A stretch of 64,000 nucleotides of DNA from Epichloe hybrida (Eukaryota > Ascomycota > Sordariomycetes > Hypocreales > Clavicipitaceae): the NCBI GenBank assembly GCA_019022495.1, contig JAFEKR010000001.1:992001-1056000 (forward strand). The letters are read 5' to 3'. A program made the translations under genes and the position numbers. How positions within the stretch are numbered: position 1 is the stretch's first letter; each line of letters starts with the position of its first letter. This document shows, piece by piece, positions 1-17,980 of this stretch. The notes beneath the pieces were generated by a model. It was not told where the DNA came from. It saw nothing but the letters and a program-made list of their open reading frames with translations, and searched no databases.

Positions 1-738
1 GACACGTATGGTACTACAACGAGCCTGGGCTCATGATTGTTCGGACATTAGCCAGGCAGTGGAACGAGAAATAATATGGCTTCTCAGACAAACTAATGGT
101 TACAATGCTTATCAGAATTAGGTTAAAAAAAATCCGGCCTAGTCATTGATCTTATCCGATCTTTTTTTTCCCTTTTTTTTGGGGGGGGGGGTCTTTGAGA
201 GAGGTCTTTCTCTCAGATTGTCAACCGGCGCGTGCGACGTCACGGCCTCTCCATTGTAGGTCGTACTGGCACCGCAGAGCGGGGGGTCGTCAACCTATTA
301 TGTATATCAGGTGACCTGCCCAAGGTGTTCCAGTCACAATCCATTATCCACATCTAACTGTGTTTGGTCATGTTCGAGATCAGAACAGTTGAGATTAGTT
401 TCGATATCGGGGTCAATGTTGGTATTAGGGTTGTCTAGGCTGTCAATCTTTCATTTCATATATTTATTAGAATACGCGAAATAGCTATAACTGTTGATGT
501 AGCTCTGGCTGCCATATGCTTTGCAATATGAAGCCCTTACATTGAATAGTAAGGATGCTTGTTTCGCTCCCGATAACTGTTCTACGACCGGAGAATATTT
601 TCGTTTCAGGCCTTGAGTTGGCATGATAGACGTCTGACAACGACATCAAACCGGCGAGAACACAGCCATGGTTGGCACTTTTACGACATAAAGCAAAACT
701 GCTCTATAGGCTAAATGTGTAAGTACAATAGTTTTCAG
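1..738. other. Intergenic, no gene seen
   Basis: No open frame here looks like a protein. The stretch carries a run of eight T joined to about eleven G at roughly 173-191, a homopolymer junction prone to sequencing error. It lies beyond the 3' end of prp3, so part may be its 3' UTR. Confidence 0.5.
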
Positions 739-2260
739 CTATGGAAAACCCTTCGCAAGAGACCAGAAATTGTCCATTTTTGCCCGAGCAAGTATGTCTC
801 TCGCTTCAGAATCAGTCTCACACACCTTGGTGCTCCACTTTCGAAATGCCCTTGCCTTTTGCTCTCCTTCGAATATCAGTGTGCAATAATTTAGTGACAT
901 ATCTTTAAGTACGCCGTCTGAATTCTCTGCCTGGAGCCATTCCTTTTCTGGCGCGTTGTCATCTTCTTGCCTTCGTGATAGGGAGTTCTCTGTCCAGTCG
1001 ATGCGACTCAGCATTAATTTTTTATACTTGCCTATGCTCCAGGCGCCACCCTCGACAATTACCAAATTGAATTTTGGGTGCATAATACAGGTTCCTGATA
1101 AAGCCATTTGAGCAGCATTGATTCCAATTTTGTAACGATGCTGGCCATTCGCCAAACTTGCAATCTTAAAGGCTAGGATATGTATCCCCCTGTCCGCATC
1201 TTTCTGCTGATTCTTGACCAATTTTTCGGTTTTCTGCTCGTTCGATAGCTTCCGTGCCTCGTTGGAAGCAAGGTGTCTCTGGTGTCTTTCTGCAATTTCA
1301 CGATTGACCCTTGCTTCTACGGCTGTCGGATCTTTTACAGCAACTAAAATATGAATTAGCAGGCTGTAAGCTGGGGTGAGAGACACGAAAGAACTTGCCA
1401 TCGCCTAAAACACGCATCAAATTTCCTTTCTTGACCTTTGGGGGAGGTGCTGGGACCAATCCCAATCGAATTTTAGCTTGCATCTCCTTTAGTTCCGCCA
1501 TCCTTCGTTGACGCCTTATCTTCGCCTGTTCCTTTGAAGTCAAAAACATTGCCTTTGCCTCGGGTATATGCCGATCTTGTGGTGGTGCTAGGGCAACAGG
1601 ATGCTGAATATACTCGGTAACAATAGTCTCAGGACCATGAATCTTTAACTTCTTTGTGTCTTCGATCTCTGCATAGTTTGCTCCGTCCACCAATCCTTCA
1701 TCCCACCACTCGATATCCGGCGGTGGGTCAATGACGAAGTTCTTCTCGATATCCAAATCTTCATTTATACCAGCCTTTCTCGTTTGCTCCGCTATGCGTT
1801 TTTTCATAGTCTCGAGTGCAGCTTGTCGACGGAGAGCATTCGCCTGCTGGATATATTTGCCCTTCTGATTGAACACCAAACGTCTTGGTTCTCGTTGCCT
1901 GCTCCCAATGCTTTGGGCAGACATGTTTTCGTCGACGTAAGGATTGTTCAATCCGAGTCTCTCTTTCGGGAGCTCGGGAGCTCGAGCATTTGTTGCCACC
2001 GAGACGCGGGACGTTTGAGGTGCACGTTGGTGAGCGACGGGTTGAGAAGTTTCAGAATATTTCTCTCCGCATTTTGAGGAAGAATTCTTTGATGTCAATT
2101 CTTCAGTCGCAAAGTTGGTATATCCCTTGGTCTTGCTTGCACCTGTAGCCGCGGCCACCCGCGCTTTGAGTGCTGCCAGTCGGTCCGAGCCCGACTCTGG
2201 TTTCTGTACGCGTGTTGAAGCATCCCGGCGCGGCGCGATTGGCGACTTGTGAGTATCCAT
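739..2260 (-). CDS. prp3: U4/U6 snRNP splicing factor Prp3
   Basis: Prp3 is a U4/U6 small nuclear ribonucleoprotein needed for assembly of the U4/U6-U5 tri-snRNP; it acts in the nucleus. Exons are 2260-1399 and 1343-739, giving 488 residues. The low-complexity basic N-terminus is followed by the PRP3 core (W-W-D-E, then the K-x-x-N-L-M-R-V-L-G stretch before the intron) and the C-terminal DUF1115 region with the W-x-x-A-K-x-x-P ending. The single 55-nt intron (1344-1398) has a GC donor (GCAAGT); only this junction joins M-R-V-L-G-D to V-A-V-K-D-P in frame, as the family needs. The ATG at 2260 is the first in-frame Met of the open frame, but the N-terminus is poorly conserved in this family, so an extra upstream exon cannot be excluded. 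Confidence 0.9.
1344..1398 (-). other. prp3: GC-AG intron of prp3
   Basis: Donor GCAAGT after GATG, branch-like TGCTAATTC, acceptor ATTTTAG. A GT donor within this interval (GTTCTT) would put the downstream exon out of frame. GCAAGT is the usual consensus of the rare GC-AG class of U2 introns. Confidence 0.8.
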
Positions 2261-4280
2261 GTGGCGAATGACCGTTCCAGCAGGTTCAAAATTTTGTCAC
2301 AATAAGGAGACAATTGTCCGTAATTTGGCCAGATGAACGCTCTGAGGATGTTGTTTGTCACAATTGCACCTTGACTAATGGTATATTCGTGGTCGCAAGT
2401 TGCTGCATGTTGCGGGTGCAGACCCACCTTGCGCTAGCCAAGGATTCTGCCAATGCGGACCGCCAATACTTTATTAAAATCTTTCACAATTCTCAATATA
2501 GCACATAGGACCATCACATATTATGTTTCTTTCGCACCAGGTTCTGACTGACGAACGCCACAATTAATGAACGCCGTGATTGACGAAAGTCGGTCTTAAC
2601 GAAGGACTTGACGAAGTAATATATAGCTTCCAGTGCCTAGGTAGGCATTATCTCTATTCTGATATGTAACTTCCCTAATAAAAAAATGAATAAAAAAGCT
2701 ATGGGGGCACCTCTTCTGTTTTGGGCTTAGTTGCTACTGCGCGTTCATCAAAAATCCGTTGCTGCGCGTTTACGTACCTTCGCATATAATAAGACGTTAG
2801 GGACTGCTACAATACTGTGATACACTGTTTATAAGTCTTTTTAAGCTTGTCTTGTGATCGCAGATGAACGTGATGACAGGCACTAAAATACCGCTTTGCG
2901 CGCGTAGGTACCTAGGTGAGTACTTGAGAGCCACAGGATGCCACGAAATGCGATAAAGTTCGCTGCGCCTTAATAAAGAATAATATGATAACCACAGATT
3001 GTTACAGTCTTCTAAAATTTGCACCTTTAACTACGGTCAGCTTATTCTTCCCTTGGTTGGGTTCATGGAGAGCTGTGGCACCACGCCACCTATTCATAAG
3101 TGACAACATGCATCACAGTTCAATGTAGACGGTCCCTTGGTTATGTCTGAACACTCTTGGCTAGTCTCTTAGGACGAGACACCTGCTGAATCGCTGTGAC
3201 CAACTAAGAATGAATGCATGGATCGATGGTGAAAGACACTTTTAATCACAGGGGACCCGATGCCTCTACAATCTGTGGTGGTGACCAGGTAATCATGCGC
3301 ACTCTAGCAACTCTGGCCGGCAGGGAAACCAAACTCGGTTTATTAAGAATTCGCGTGTTTTGTATCACGATTATTGGGCAGATCGTATTTCCCTGTGTCT
3401 AAGATGCCGATTCATTCGGGCAACCACAGGGCTCTAGTAAGACACAAGCGATTCCTCGGTACCGATGACGCAGCATATCTATTATCGCATGTTCAATTGT
3501 TAACAGGTTGGCTTCTTGAGAACCACCGATGAAGGCTTCGCATCCGGTATATTTGGGGTATTTTGCACAGGCTTGGAGAATGGAACACGAGTCACCCTGT
3601 CGGCGCCCCGCAACAACGCCTTGGAGCCATTCTGTAGAGGGCATTTCATATATGCCTGGCTAGCAGGATTGTTCAAAGTAGCTCAAGATATGATGGGTAG
3701 TGTACTTGTAGCTTCTTTCTTCGTGTGTCGATCCCGTACTCGTCGCAGTGCAATAAGAGTGAGATTACTTTTTAATATGTTAAGAACATCCAACCCAGAT
3801 CTAACACCCACACGCACTGTATGTCAATTTATCGCAGTGAGCAACCAACTGTCCAAGTCGCCTATTGTTAACGCGCGCGTTGGTAATTAATGGAGTTTAT
3901 CCTAGATCGTCTACTTTTACATTTTGGGAATCATATCCCGAAACAAAAATGCTGATTTGCACCGAGTGCGCGCCATACGCGATTATCAAGTCTCGAGGCG
4001 GCGACGAGTTTGCATTAGATGAGTTTGCTTCATCTCGTGTCATTGTCGGTTGTCTTTTGTTCACTTTTAGGACAGTCATGGTTGAACATATGACCTGTTT
4101 TGGTCTATTGTGGTTGCAGCTTCCTCAAGCTGCGCTGACCTGGCATAATATACATTCCTAGCTGTAGCAAGCGATCCTCATTTATAACGCCGTGATTAAC
4201 CCCCAAACTATGGTTTCCATCGTATCAAAGCAAAGTCATAAGCCCTCTCCATTATACCCCCCAACTTCCACATCTGGCCG
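2261..4280. other. Gene-poor interval between prp3 and H3
   Basis: Several open frames of 60-124 codons occur on both strands, but none has recognisable motifs, splice structure or biased composition. The interval holds a solo MITE end (2725-2777) and a patch near 2540-2620 where the motif GACGAA recurs in degenerate form. The part next to 4281 probably includes the H3 3' UTR. Confidence 0.4.
2725..2777 (+). repeat. Solo end of the MITE-like element
   Basis: This 53-bp segment matches the right terminus of the element at about 8526-8882 (compare 8833-8882), from GCTTAGTT to GTTTACGTAC, with one 3-nt insertion and a few substitutions. No matching inverted arm was found nearby. It is best read as a deletion remnant of a second copy of the same family. 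Confidence 0.7.
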
Positions 4281-6841
<2,561 letters not shown>

Positions 6842-8510
6842 GGGATGCCACGGGGCACATGTTACGATATTGTCACTATTGTTTGGTTTTTAACCCCAAC
6901 GCCGTAAACCCGACAGGTCACGGCGTGGGGCTACACGGTGTTTCATGATAACGGATTCTGGTCTTGATTTCAATGGGTGTTCTGTATCATTTAAGGGAAA
7001 TGGCGGCTTAAAGTCGAGGTTAATTGAATCTGCCAATATGGCGCTCATTCACGCGTGTTTGCGTTTCCACCGTCGTGTGACATGTGTTATCATACCGACG
7101 ATGTTGTGTTCACGCTCCTCGATAATTGATTGACAGTGTCATGAATATAAAATTGGCATGCGGTGATGCTGGCAGCCACCCAGTGCCGTTCGGTTGATGA
7201 TATGATAATAGCTGTTATGTGTTTGTCGACGCCCGTTTGCCGATGTAGTGTCAGCGTTCGGCCTTTTATATCAGCGAAGAGGGCGAGGATCAGGCACGAC
7301 GTTTTTCGTCCTGCAACAATGTACTATGACGCTGCGCCGTTATCGTTGAATTGAGAACGTCAAAGTGCTCTCCATTCTGTTATCATGCAACGAGGACGAA
7401 GCTTTCTCTCATTGCGCCCTCACCTTCCTGTAATGCATACGCTGGACGCTGGAAGAAATTTGGAGATTAACTATGTGCATTCCAGCGCGCAAGAAGCTGC
7501 AAGATTATATACAGGCAGCACTAATGCTGTGATTTCCGAGTACGGAAAATTGCACTGACAGGGCGAGTTGTGGAGGGCACAAAATGTTTGGAAAACGACC
7601 ATATGATCCAGGATTTCGCCTCTAATAGCTAAATGGGAAGGCTCTAGCAGGGCTGTGCAACAAGAGATGGCGTCGTTTGTGTCATCTAGAACACTTCCGC
7701 AAGTTCAACATTGCGCGAGTCTGTGTTCACAAATTGTATTATTTTCGCACCGCATGCCGAGTAACTCGGCACCATCACTGTAATTTAATGATTGGAGCGC
7801 GTTGGGTGCGACAGTACACTCGAAATTAGGGCAAAATGCCACAAAGGTGCAATGAATGAGGGGACGCTCTGCTTCTGCTGAGAGCAAATATAGAGACTGA
7901 ATACTTGTCTATCGTGCAGCAACCTAAAATGGGCCGAGAACGTCAAGTTCGATCTCATGCTGATACGCAGGTTGTGCCGGGCTGAGAACCCAGGGCATGG
8001 TCGAGTGTCTGCTCACTTACCCTAGGTACCCACAGATATTATATCCATCCAGCCAACAAGGCGCTGGGTTCAGCAGAGAATCGGTGCGAGCCGGCCAACG
8101 TACACCAGGGCAAAAAAAACATCACATGTCTCGGCCAAGCCGAAGCTCACGGTAACTCTCAGCGATTGCTGCATTGGCACTCGTTGCGACGGCCAGCCAA
8201 ACAGGATTGAATGATGGAAGATAACAGTCAAAAGATCAAGGGGGTCAATTTGTCTTTTTATTCCATCAACAGAGTCATATTAAGATTAAGCACAAGCCGC
8301 CGGACTTGCCAGACGGTTATGTATGACATACCTCAACCCCCCACCAGTTGGCCTAGACTGACAGCTTTTACTGGAGTTTACCCTAATGTACGGAAAACCA
8401 TTCATAGCAGTCAGGTGGTGCATGGGGTGGAAATTTTGCCAAATGGAAGGATGCCGTCACTAAGATTAATTACATACAACTTTCGTCTTATGAGTCAGGG
8501 TCATATGATT
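6842..8510. other. Intergenic downstream of H4
   Basis: No recognisable gene. Open frames of 60-109 codons are scattered without motifs or splice support. The first 200 bp likely hold the H4 3' UTR. Confidence 0.4.
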
Positions 8511-8525
8511 ACTCAAGGAAAGGCT

Positions 8526-8867
8526 GCAACGGATTTTTGAACGCGCAGCAGCAACTGAACCTAAAACGGATAAGGTATCTCCGCACGCGTTTTTACATAG
8601 GAAGGTACCTCTCTAATTTTACGCACACTAAGGGCTCTATAGACTATATATTTATTAATAATACTAAAACTTTCTGTTATAGCTTATATAGCGCTAGTTA
8701 ATATATAATAATAATACCAAGCATAAGTGTAAGGAATTTATAAAGAAAATGTAGTGTGTATTCATATATATGTGTGCGTAAAATTAGAGAGGTATCTTCC
8801 TACGTAAAAGCGCGTGTGGAGGTACCTTGTTAGCTTAGTTACTGCTGCGCGTTCAAAAATCCGTTGC
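8526..8867. mobile_element. MITE-like element with ~100-bp terminal inverted repeats
   Basis: The arm at about 8526-8630 and the arm at about 8768-8867 are inverted copies. Shared blocks in order are GCAACGGATTTTTGAACGCG, then AGGTA-C-T-C-C, CACGCG, TTTTAC-TAGGAAG, and CTCTCTAATTTTACGCACAC. The 130-bp centre is very AT-rich and has no coding capacity. Mismatches between arms are mostly transitions, so the copy is not recent. Outer limits are uncertain: the right end may run to 8882, since the solo copy at 2725-2777 matches that far. No target-site duplication could be fixed by eye, so the superfamily is unknown. Confidence 0.8.
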
Positions 8868-8882
8868 TGCGCGTTTACGTAC

Positions 8883-9566
8883 TCGTGGCGGAAGCAGCTG
8901 GAAATTGTGGCTGAGTCAAGCTTGGCGTTGAAATTTCTAACAAGCGACGACGAGTGCATCCTTGCGCAGACTCGGCAGTGATACTTGCATCTCGCCAACA
9001 TTGAAAGAACCATTTCTGGTGCAATAGGGTATCAAGCGCAGCAGCACTTTTTGATGCTCGGACTGGAATCCCCTATTATATAATCGCTGCACTCCCAATT
9101 CTTCACCAATTTTAGAAAAAGGGTTTCGCTCTCACCGACCCGGGTATCTGGACACAGAGAACGTACATGAAGTCAGCAGCAAACCGGTCCTTGTCTAATG
9201 ATAACAATAGCAGTACATGTACGGATTACTTTTTAGAAGCTAGCGTAGCAAATAAACCTTCTTTTTTGCCGCCTCGGTTGGTTGGCAGTGCAAGAAATTT
9301 GATGGCGTAATCAATCCCAGGCGACTCTGCCCTTCCGTCCCTACACGGGCTCCCTCATTCCCGTACGCCAGAGGTGTCCAGCCCATGACGTTTGGCGTCC
9401 CTGCAACGTCAACTGGCGTGCTGGGGAGAAGGGTCTCTTAGCGTCGTCTAGTCACTCTTTCCGTCGGCACGTACTCCACACACCCACATCCTAGAACAGG
9501 TCATACCCTGGTCAATGACCTTCTGTGACGTTCCCGCGAAGTCGGTTCTGCCGGGCAGAGCCAGCC
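8883..9566. other. Upstream region of the C2H2 gene
   Basis: No gene is recognised. The part nearest 9567 is the likely promoter of the zinc-finger gene; it contains TGACGT- and CAACGTCA-like motifs near 9390-9410. Confidence 0.35.
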
Positions 9567-9572
9567 TATAAA
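9567..9572 (+). promoter_or_regulatory. TATA box of the C2H2 gene
   Basis: TATAAA about 90 bp upstream of the ATG at 9655 and 300 bp upstream of the ATG at 9874. Position and sequence fit a fungal core promoter; the assignment is by inspection only. Confidence 0.4.
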
Positions 9573-9591
9573 GTCACTGTCATATCCAAAC

Positions 9592-9600
9592 TTTGCCACC
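9592..9600 (-). promoter_or_regulatory. PACE-like nonamer (GGTGGCAAA)
   Basis: The plus strand reads TTTGCCACC, the exact complement of the yeast proteasome-associated control element GGTGGCAAA that is bound by Rpn4. It lies just downstream of the TATA box of a zinc-finger gene that itself resembles Rpn4-type regulators. A nonamer is expected by chance about once in two windows of this size, so the location is the only argument. Confidence 0.35.
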
Positions 9601-9654
9601 CGGTCAGAACCATGTACATCATCGGTCTCTTCCTATCGTCATCGTGGTAAAACA

Positions 9655-11553
9655 ATGCTACCGCTGTCTTGCATCTACACTAAACGTTTTTCACCACAAA
9701 AAAACACCCGACAAGACTGCTACAACTCATATCAGCCTGCGACTTCCTGCCAAGAAGGAGATTTCCCCGCCACCTTAGTCCCAACCACCCTCAGAGATAC
9801 TTGTGACAAGTTGCAGACTTCGTCAACCGAATTAGAAGCACAGCAAAACCAACCGGACAGTCCATCGAACCTTATGCAGTCAGATACTTGGGGCAGCCCA
9901 GCCCATATCACGCCGAAGCGTGGTCATACGTCGCATCAGAGAGAGTCATCCTTATCATCGCTTGGATCAACTGGGCCAGCTTCTCCTTATACACAAAACA
10001 CATCCTATCCACATGTCGCCCTCGCAGACTCAGGTTTCGAGGGTGCTGCCGAGATGCAATCCCCAGACAGCAACTATCTAGGCTCGTACTATCAACTTGA
10101 CAAATCGGTGGGCTCGGTATCGCACGCACCATTTCATAATGCGGATGGATCGATACCAGATATCAGCTACCAAATTTCTGTTCCAAGTCCAGATAAGAGG
10201 GCTCGCTTAGACAAGGGACTTCTTCTGGCCTCAGAGCTCTCTAAAAGCTGCACGAAGTCACATTCAGCGTCTGCGGCTAGCCATACAAGAGATGACTCGC
10301 CTGCCACAGCTGTAGTTGGTGACCTGGAACGATCTAATCGTCGAAAAAATGGTATGAAGCAGACATTCTTCATGCCATCAGAACTAGCTAATAAAGGATA
10401 CACAATCATAGGTTATAACCACATCCCAAAACTCGATCGAACCATGACTGACGTTTATGGAGACGAGTTGTATAACCCAAACTTCGCCATTACTTCCACG
10501 TCCTCTCCACAGGCTCATTCTGTCATCTCTGTCGGTAGTGATGTCTTCAGTCAGCGTATCAATGCCGCAAATCATCAACATTTGAGCGCGGCTCAGTCTC
10601 CTGGTTCTACAGGGTCTCGAGCTAGATCGCCATTTCGGACCAGTTCGCCTTTCTCAACTTCACCCGCTCGTGGGTTCGCTGCGCCTCACCTTTCTTCTAC
10701 CCAACAGTGGTGTGAACAGAATCATAACAATAACGGGCAAATATCCCATCTAGAAAGTGCTGCCGAACCCGAAACTCCCAAGACCATCTCACCAAAAGAT
10801 GCGGTTTTGGAGTTCAATGAAGCCGAGACCGATTGGGTGCTTCCCCATTTCCCGCAGGACTCAACAGCCCCTGAGATCGATTCTTTGTCCAAGACGATGA
10901 ACTCACAACGATCAGAAGGAATATACATCCGATCCAACACCGCAGACGTGCAGTCTCATGGTTTCGGTTATTTGCCGTCTCAGTTGCCAACAGGGATCCA
11001 AGTGCCACAGCAATACCCATTCATAGCCCATCCAACAGTCGGTCACGACTCTCCACCGACGCTGAGCTCGTCCGGAGCAAGCTCGGTAACGTCCGGAGGC
11101 AACACACCGACAGGCTGTCGAAGACCTACCAACATAGGAGCTGATAGCGGAACATACACCTGCACCTACCATGGATGCACCCTCAGATTCGAAACACCGA
11201 CATTACTTCAGAAACACAAACGAGAGGGTCATAGACAAACACAAACTTTGGTCGCACCGCGGGTGCAAGACTCGGGTATGTCATCGAATGTGCTTAATAC
11301 ACAAACTGGACCTCACCGGTGTGATCGGATCAATCCCAGTACCGGAAAGTCCTGCAACACGATATTTTCGCGACCCTACGACCTCACAAGGCATGAACAT
11401 ACTATCCACAACGCTCGCAAACAGAAGTTTCGATGCAACCTTTGCACGGAAGATAAGACTTTCAGCCGAGCCGACGCATTAACGAGGCATTACCGCGTCT
11501 GCCATCCAGATATGGAACTACCAGGCAAGCCTCGTCGCCGGGGAGGGGTATGA
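9655..11553 (+). CDS. C2H2 zinc-finger transcription factor
   Basis: A probable nuclear DNA-binding regulator, 632 residues in one open frame. The first ~480 residues are Ser/Thr/Pro/Gln-rich and unstructured. The C-terminus carries three zinc-binding units: C-x4-C-x12-H-x4-H starting near residue 503, then a C-x(n)-C unit containing S-R-P-Y-D-L-T-R-H-E, then C-N-L-C ... F-S-R-A-D-A-L-T-R-H-Y-R-V-C-H, followed by a basic tail ending R-R-R-G-G-V. The paired S-R-P-Y-D-L-x-R-H and S-R-x-D-A-L-x-R-H fingers recall the C-terminal region of Rpn4-type proteasome-gene regulators and of fungal proteins annotated RfeC; I cannot decide between them. The start is uncertain: ATG 9655 gives the full frame, but ATG 9874 (M-Q-S-D-T-W) begins the more typical composition. 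Confidence 0.8.
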   Translation: MLPLSCIYTKRFSPQKNTRQDCYNSYQPATSCQEGDFPATLVPTTLRDTCDKLQTSSTELEAQQNQPDSPSNLMQSDTWGSPAHITPKRGHTSHQRESSLSSLGSTGPASPYTQNTSYPHVALADSGFEGAAEMQSPDSNYLGSYYQLDKSVGSVSHAPFHNADGSIPDISYQISVPSPDKRARLDKGLLLASELSKSCTKSHSASAASHTRDDSPATAVVGDLERSNRRKNGMKQTFFMPSELANKGYTIIGYNHIPKLDRTMTDVYGDELYNPNFAITSTSSPQAHSVISVGSDVFSQRINAANHQHLSAAQSPGSTGSRARSPFRTSSPFSTSPARGFAAPHLSSTQQWCEQNHNNNGQISHLESAAEPETPKTISPKDAVLEFNEAETDWVLPHFPQDSTAPEIDSLSKTMNSQRSEGIYIRSNTADVQSHGFGYLPSQLPTGIQVPQQYPFIAHPTVGHDSPPTLSSSGASSVTSGGNTPTGCRRPTNIGADSGTYTCTYHGCTLRFETPTLLQKHKREGHRQTQTLVAPRVQDSGMSSNVLNTQTGPHRCDRINPSTGKSCNTIFSRPYDLTRHEHTIHNARKQKFRCNLCTEDKTFSRADALTRHYRVCHPDMELPGKPRRRGGV

Positions 11554-12707
11554 TCGGGTTACGAACAATTTGGTCAAGCTTCACATAAAACTACTCAATA
11601 GTCTGCACCACAACCGAGCGAAGGGTGGGAACAGGTTGTTCACACAATTGATTCCAGGTCGTCTTCCACACCTGAAACACATTACGACATCGCCGGAGAA
11701 GAACCTGTGCAATGACGTGCTAGGCCCCGATTTAGGATGCTTTGTGTGGAACACACAGATCGGTCACTCGAAAATCAATAGTATTGGCCAACAGCTGCCC
11801 AAATGCGGAGTATTAGACAGGGTCTTTGGTTGACACTGCAGGGTCCTTCTGATACCCCACTACTGACGTCACTGCACTCTGTCTCCACCATAAACTCGCC
11901 ATCACCCTGCGCCAATTTCCTTTGGCGCATGTAAGGAAGGTTTGGATGAGTAGTCGATCTAAGGGAACGAGTCTGTCGACAAAGCGTTGGAATGAGGAAA
12001 ATCGCCGCTCAGGCTTTTATGACGGGCTGGTGATCTTGCTTCACATTACAACCTGGTTACACATCATACTGGAACCAACTATTGGAGTCACCCCAGAGGT
12101 CGCTCCCCATATCTTCATCATATATCGATCATGGATGACCGGTCTTAATCATGTATTTGCAAATTATTTTCAGCGTTGTTTCTATAGATTATCCCTATGG
12201 GGGAGTGACCTCACAGCATTTCGGTTTGAAAATAGTCTGTCCGTAGAGAGGCTTACTTGTGAAGACGTTTGCTTTCTTTTGGTTTCCTTTAAACGAAGTT
12301 TTACTACATGAAACAAATGTGCGTTTAGGCTGCGAAAGAATTATAAGGGGTTAATAGACAGCATAATACGAAGCCCGAAGCAATTTCTGGGACACACACA
12401 CAATGCACACATTCGGAACAAAACCTCAATTTTGTACACTGAGATATGTATCAAAACAAAACTTAGCTGCCGAATAGGTGAGTGTTGTAATCGATGGACG
12501 ATCCAGTGGCACGTTTGTGTGAATTTCATGTGGCGAAAACTCATGTAGGCATAATCTCGTGAGAAGATGACAGAAAAATATGAGGAGGTTGACGTCAACA
12601 TTTGCGACTACTCTGGATGCAGTGCTCTGTATGAACACCGTCATTTTTATCACTCTAAACGAAATTAAAATCAACCACATCTCACATTGCTATGTATTTG
12701 GCACCTT
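11554..12707. other. Convergent intergenic region, C2H2 gene to AROM
   Basis: The two flanking genes converge here. Open frames of up to 129 codons show no motifs. The interval likely holds both 3' UTRs; nothing else can be supported. Confidence 0.4.

Positions 12708-17980
<5,273 letters not shown>

Noticed and set aside
3399..3890. Overlapping open frames of 81 (-) and 124 (+) codons
   Set aside because: No motifs, no splice context, and the two cannot both be real; typical of random open frames in gene-poor DNA.
11922..12311. 129-codon open frame downstream of the C2H2 gene
   Set aside because: Composition and length fit a chance frame in a 3' region; no splice or motif support.
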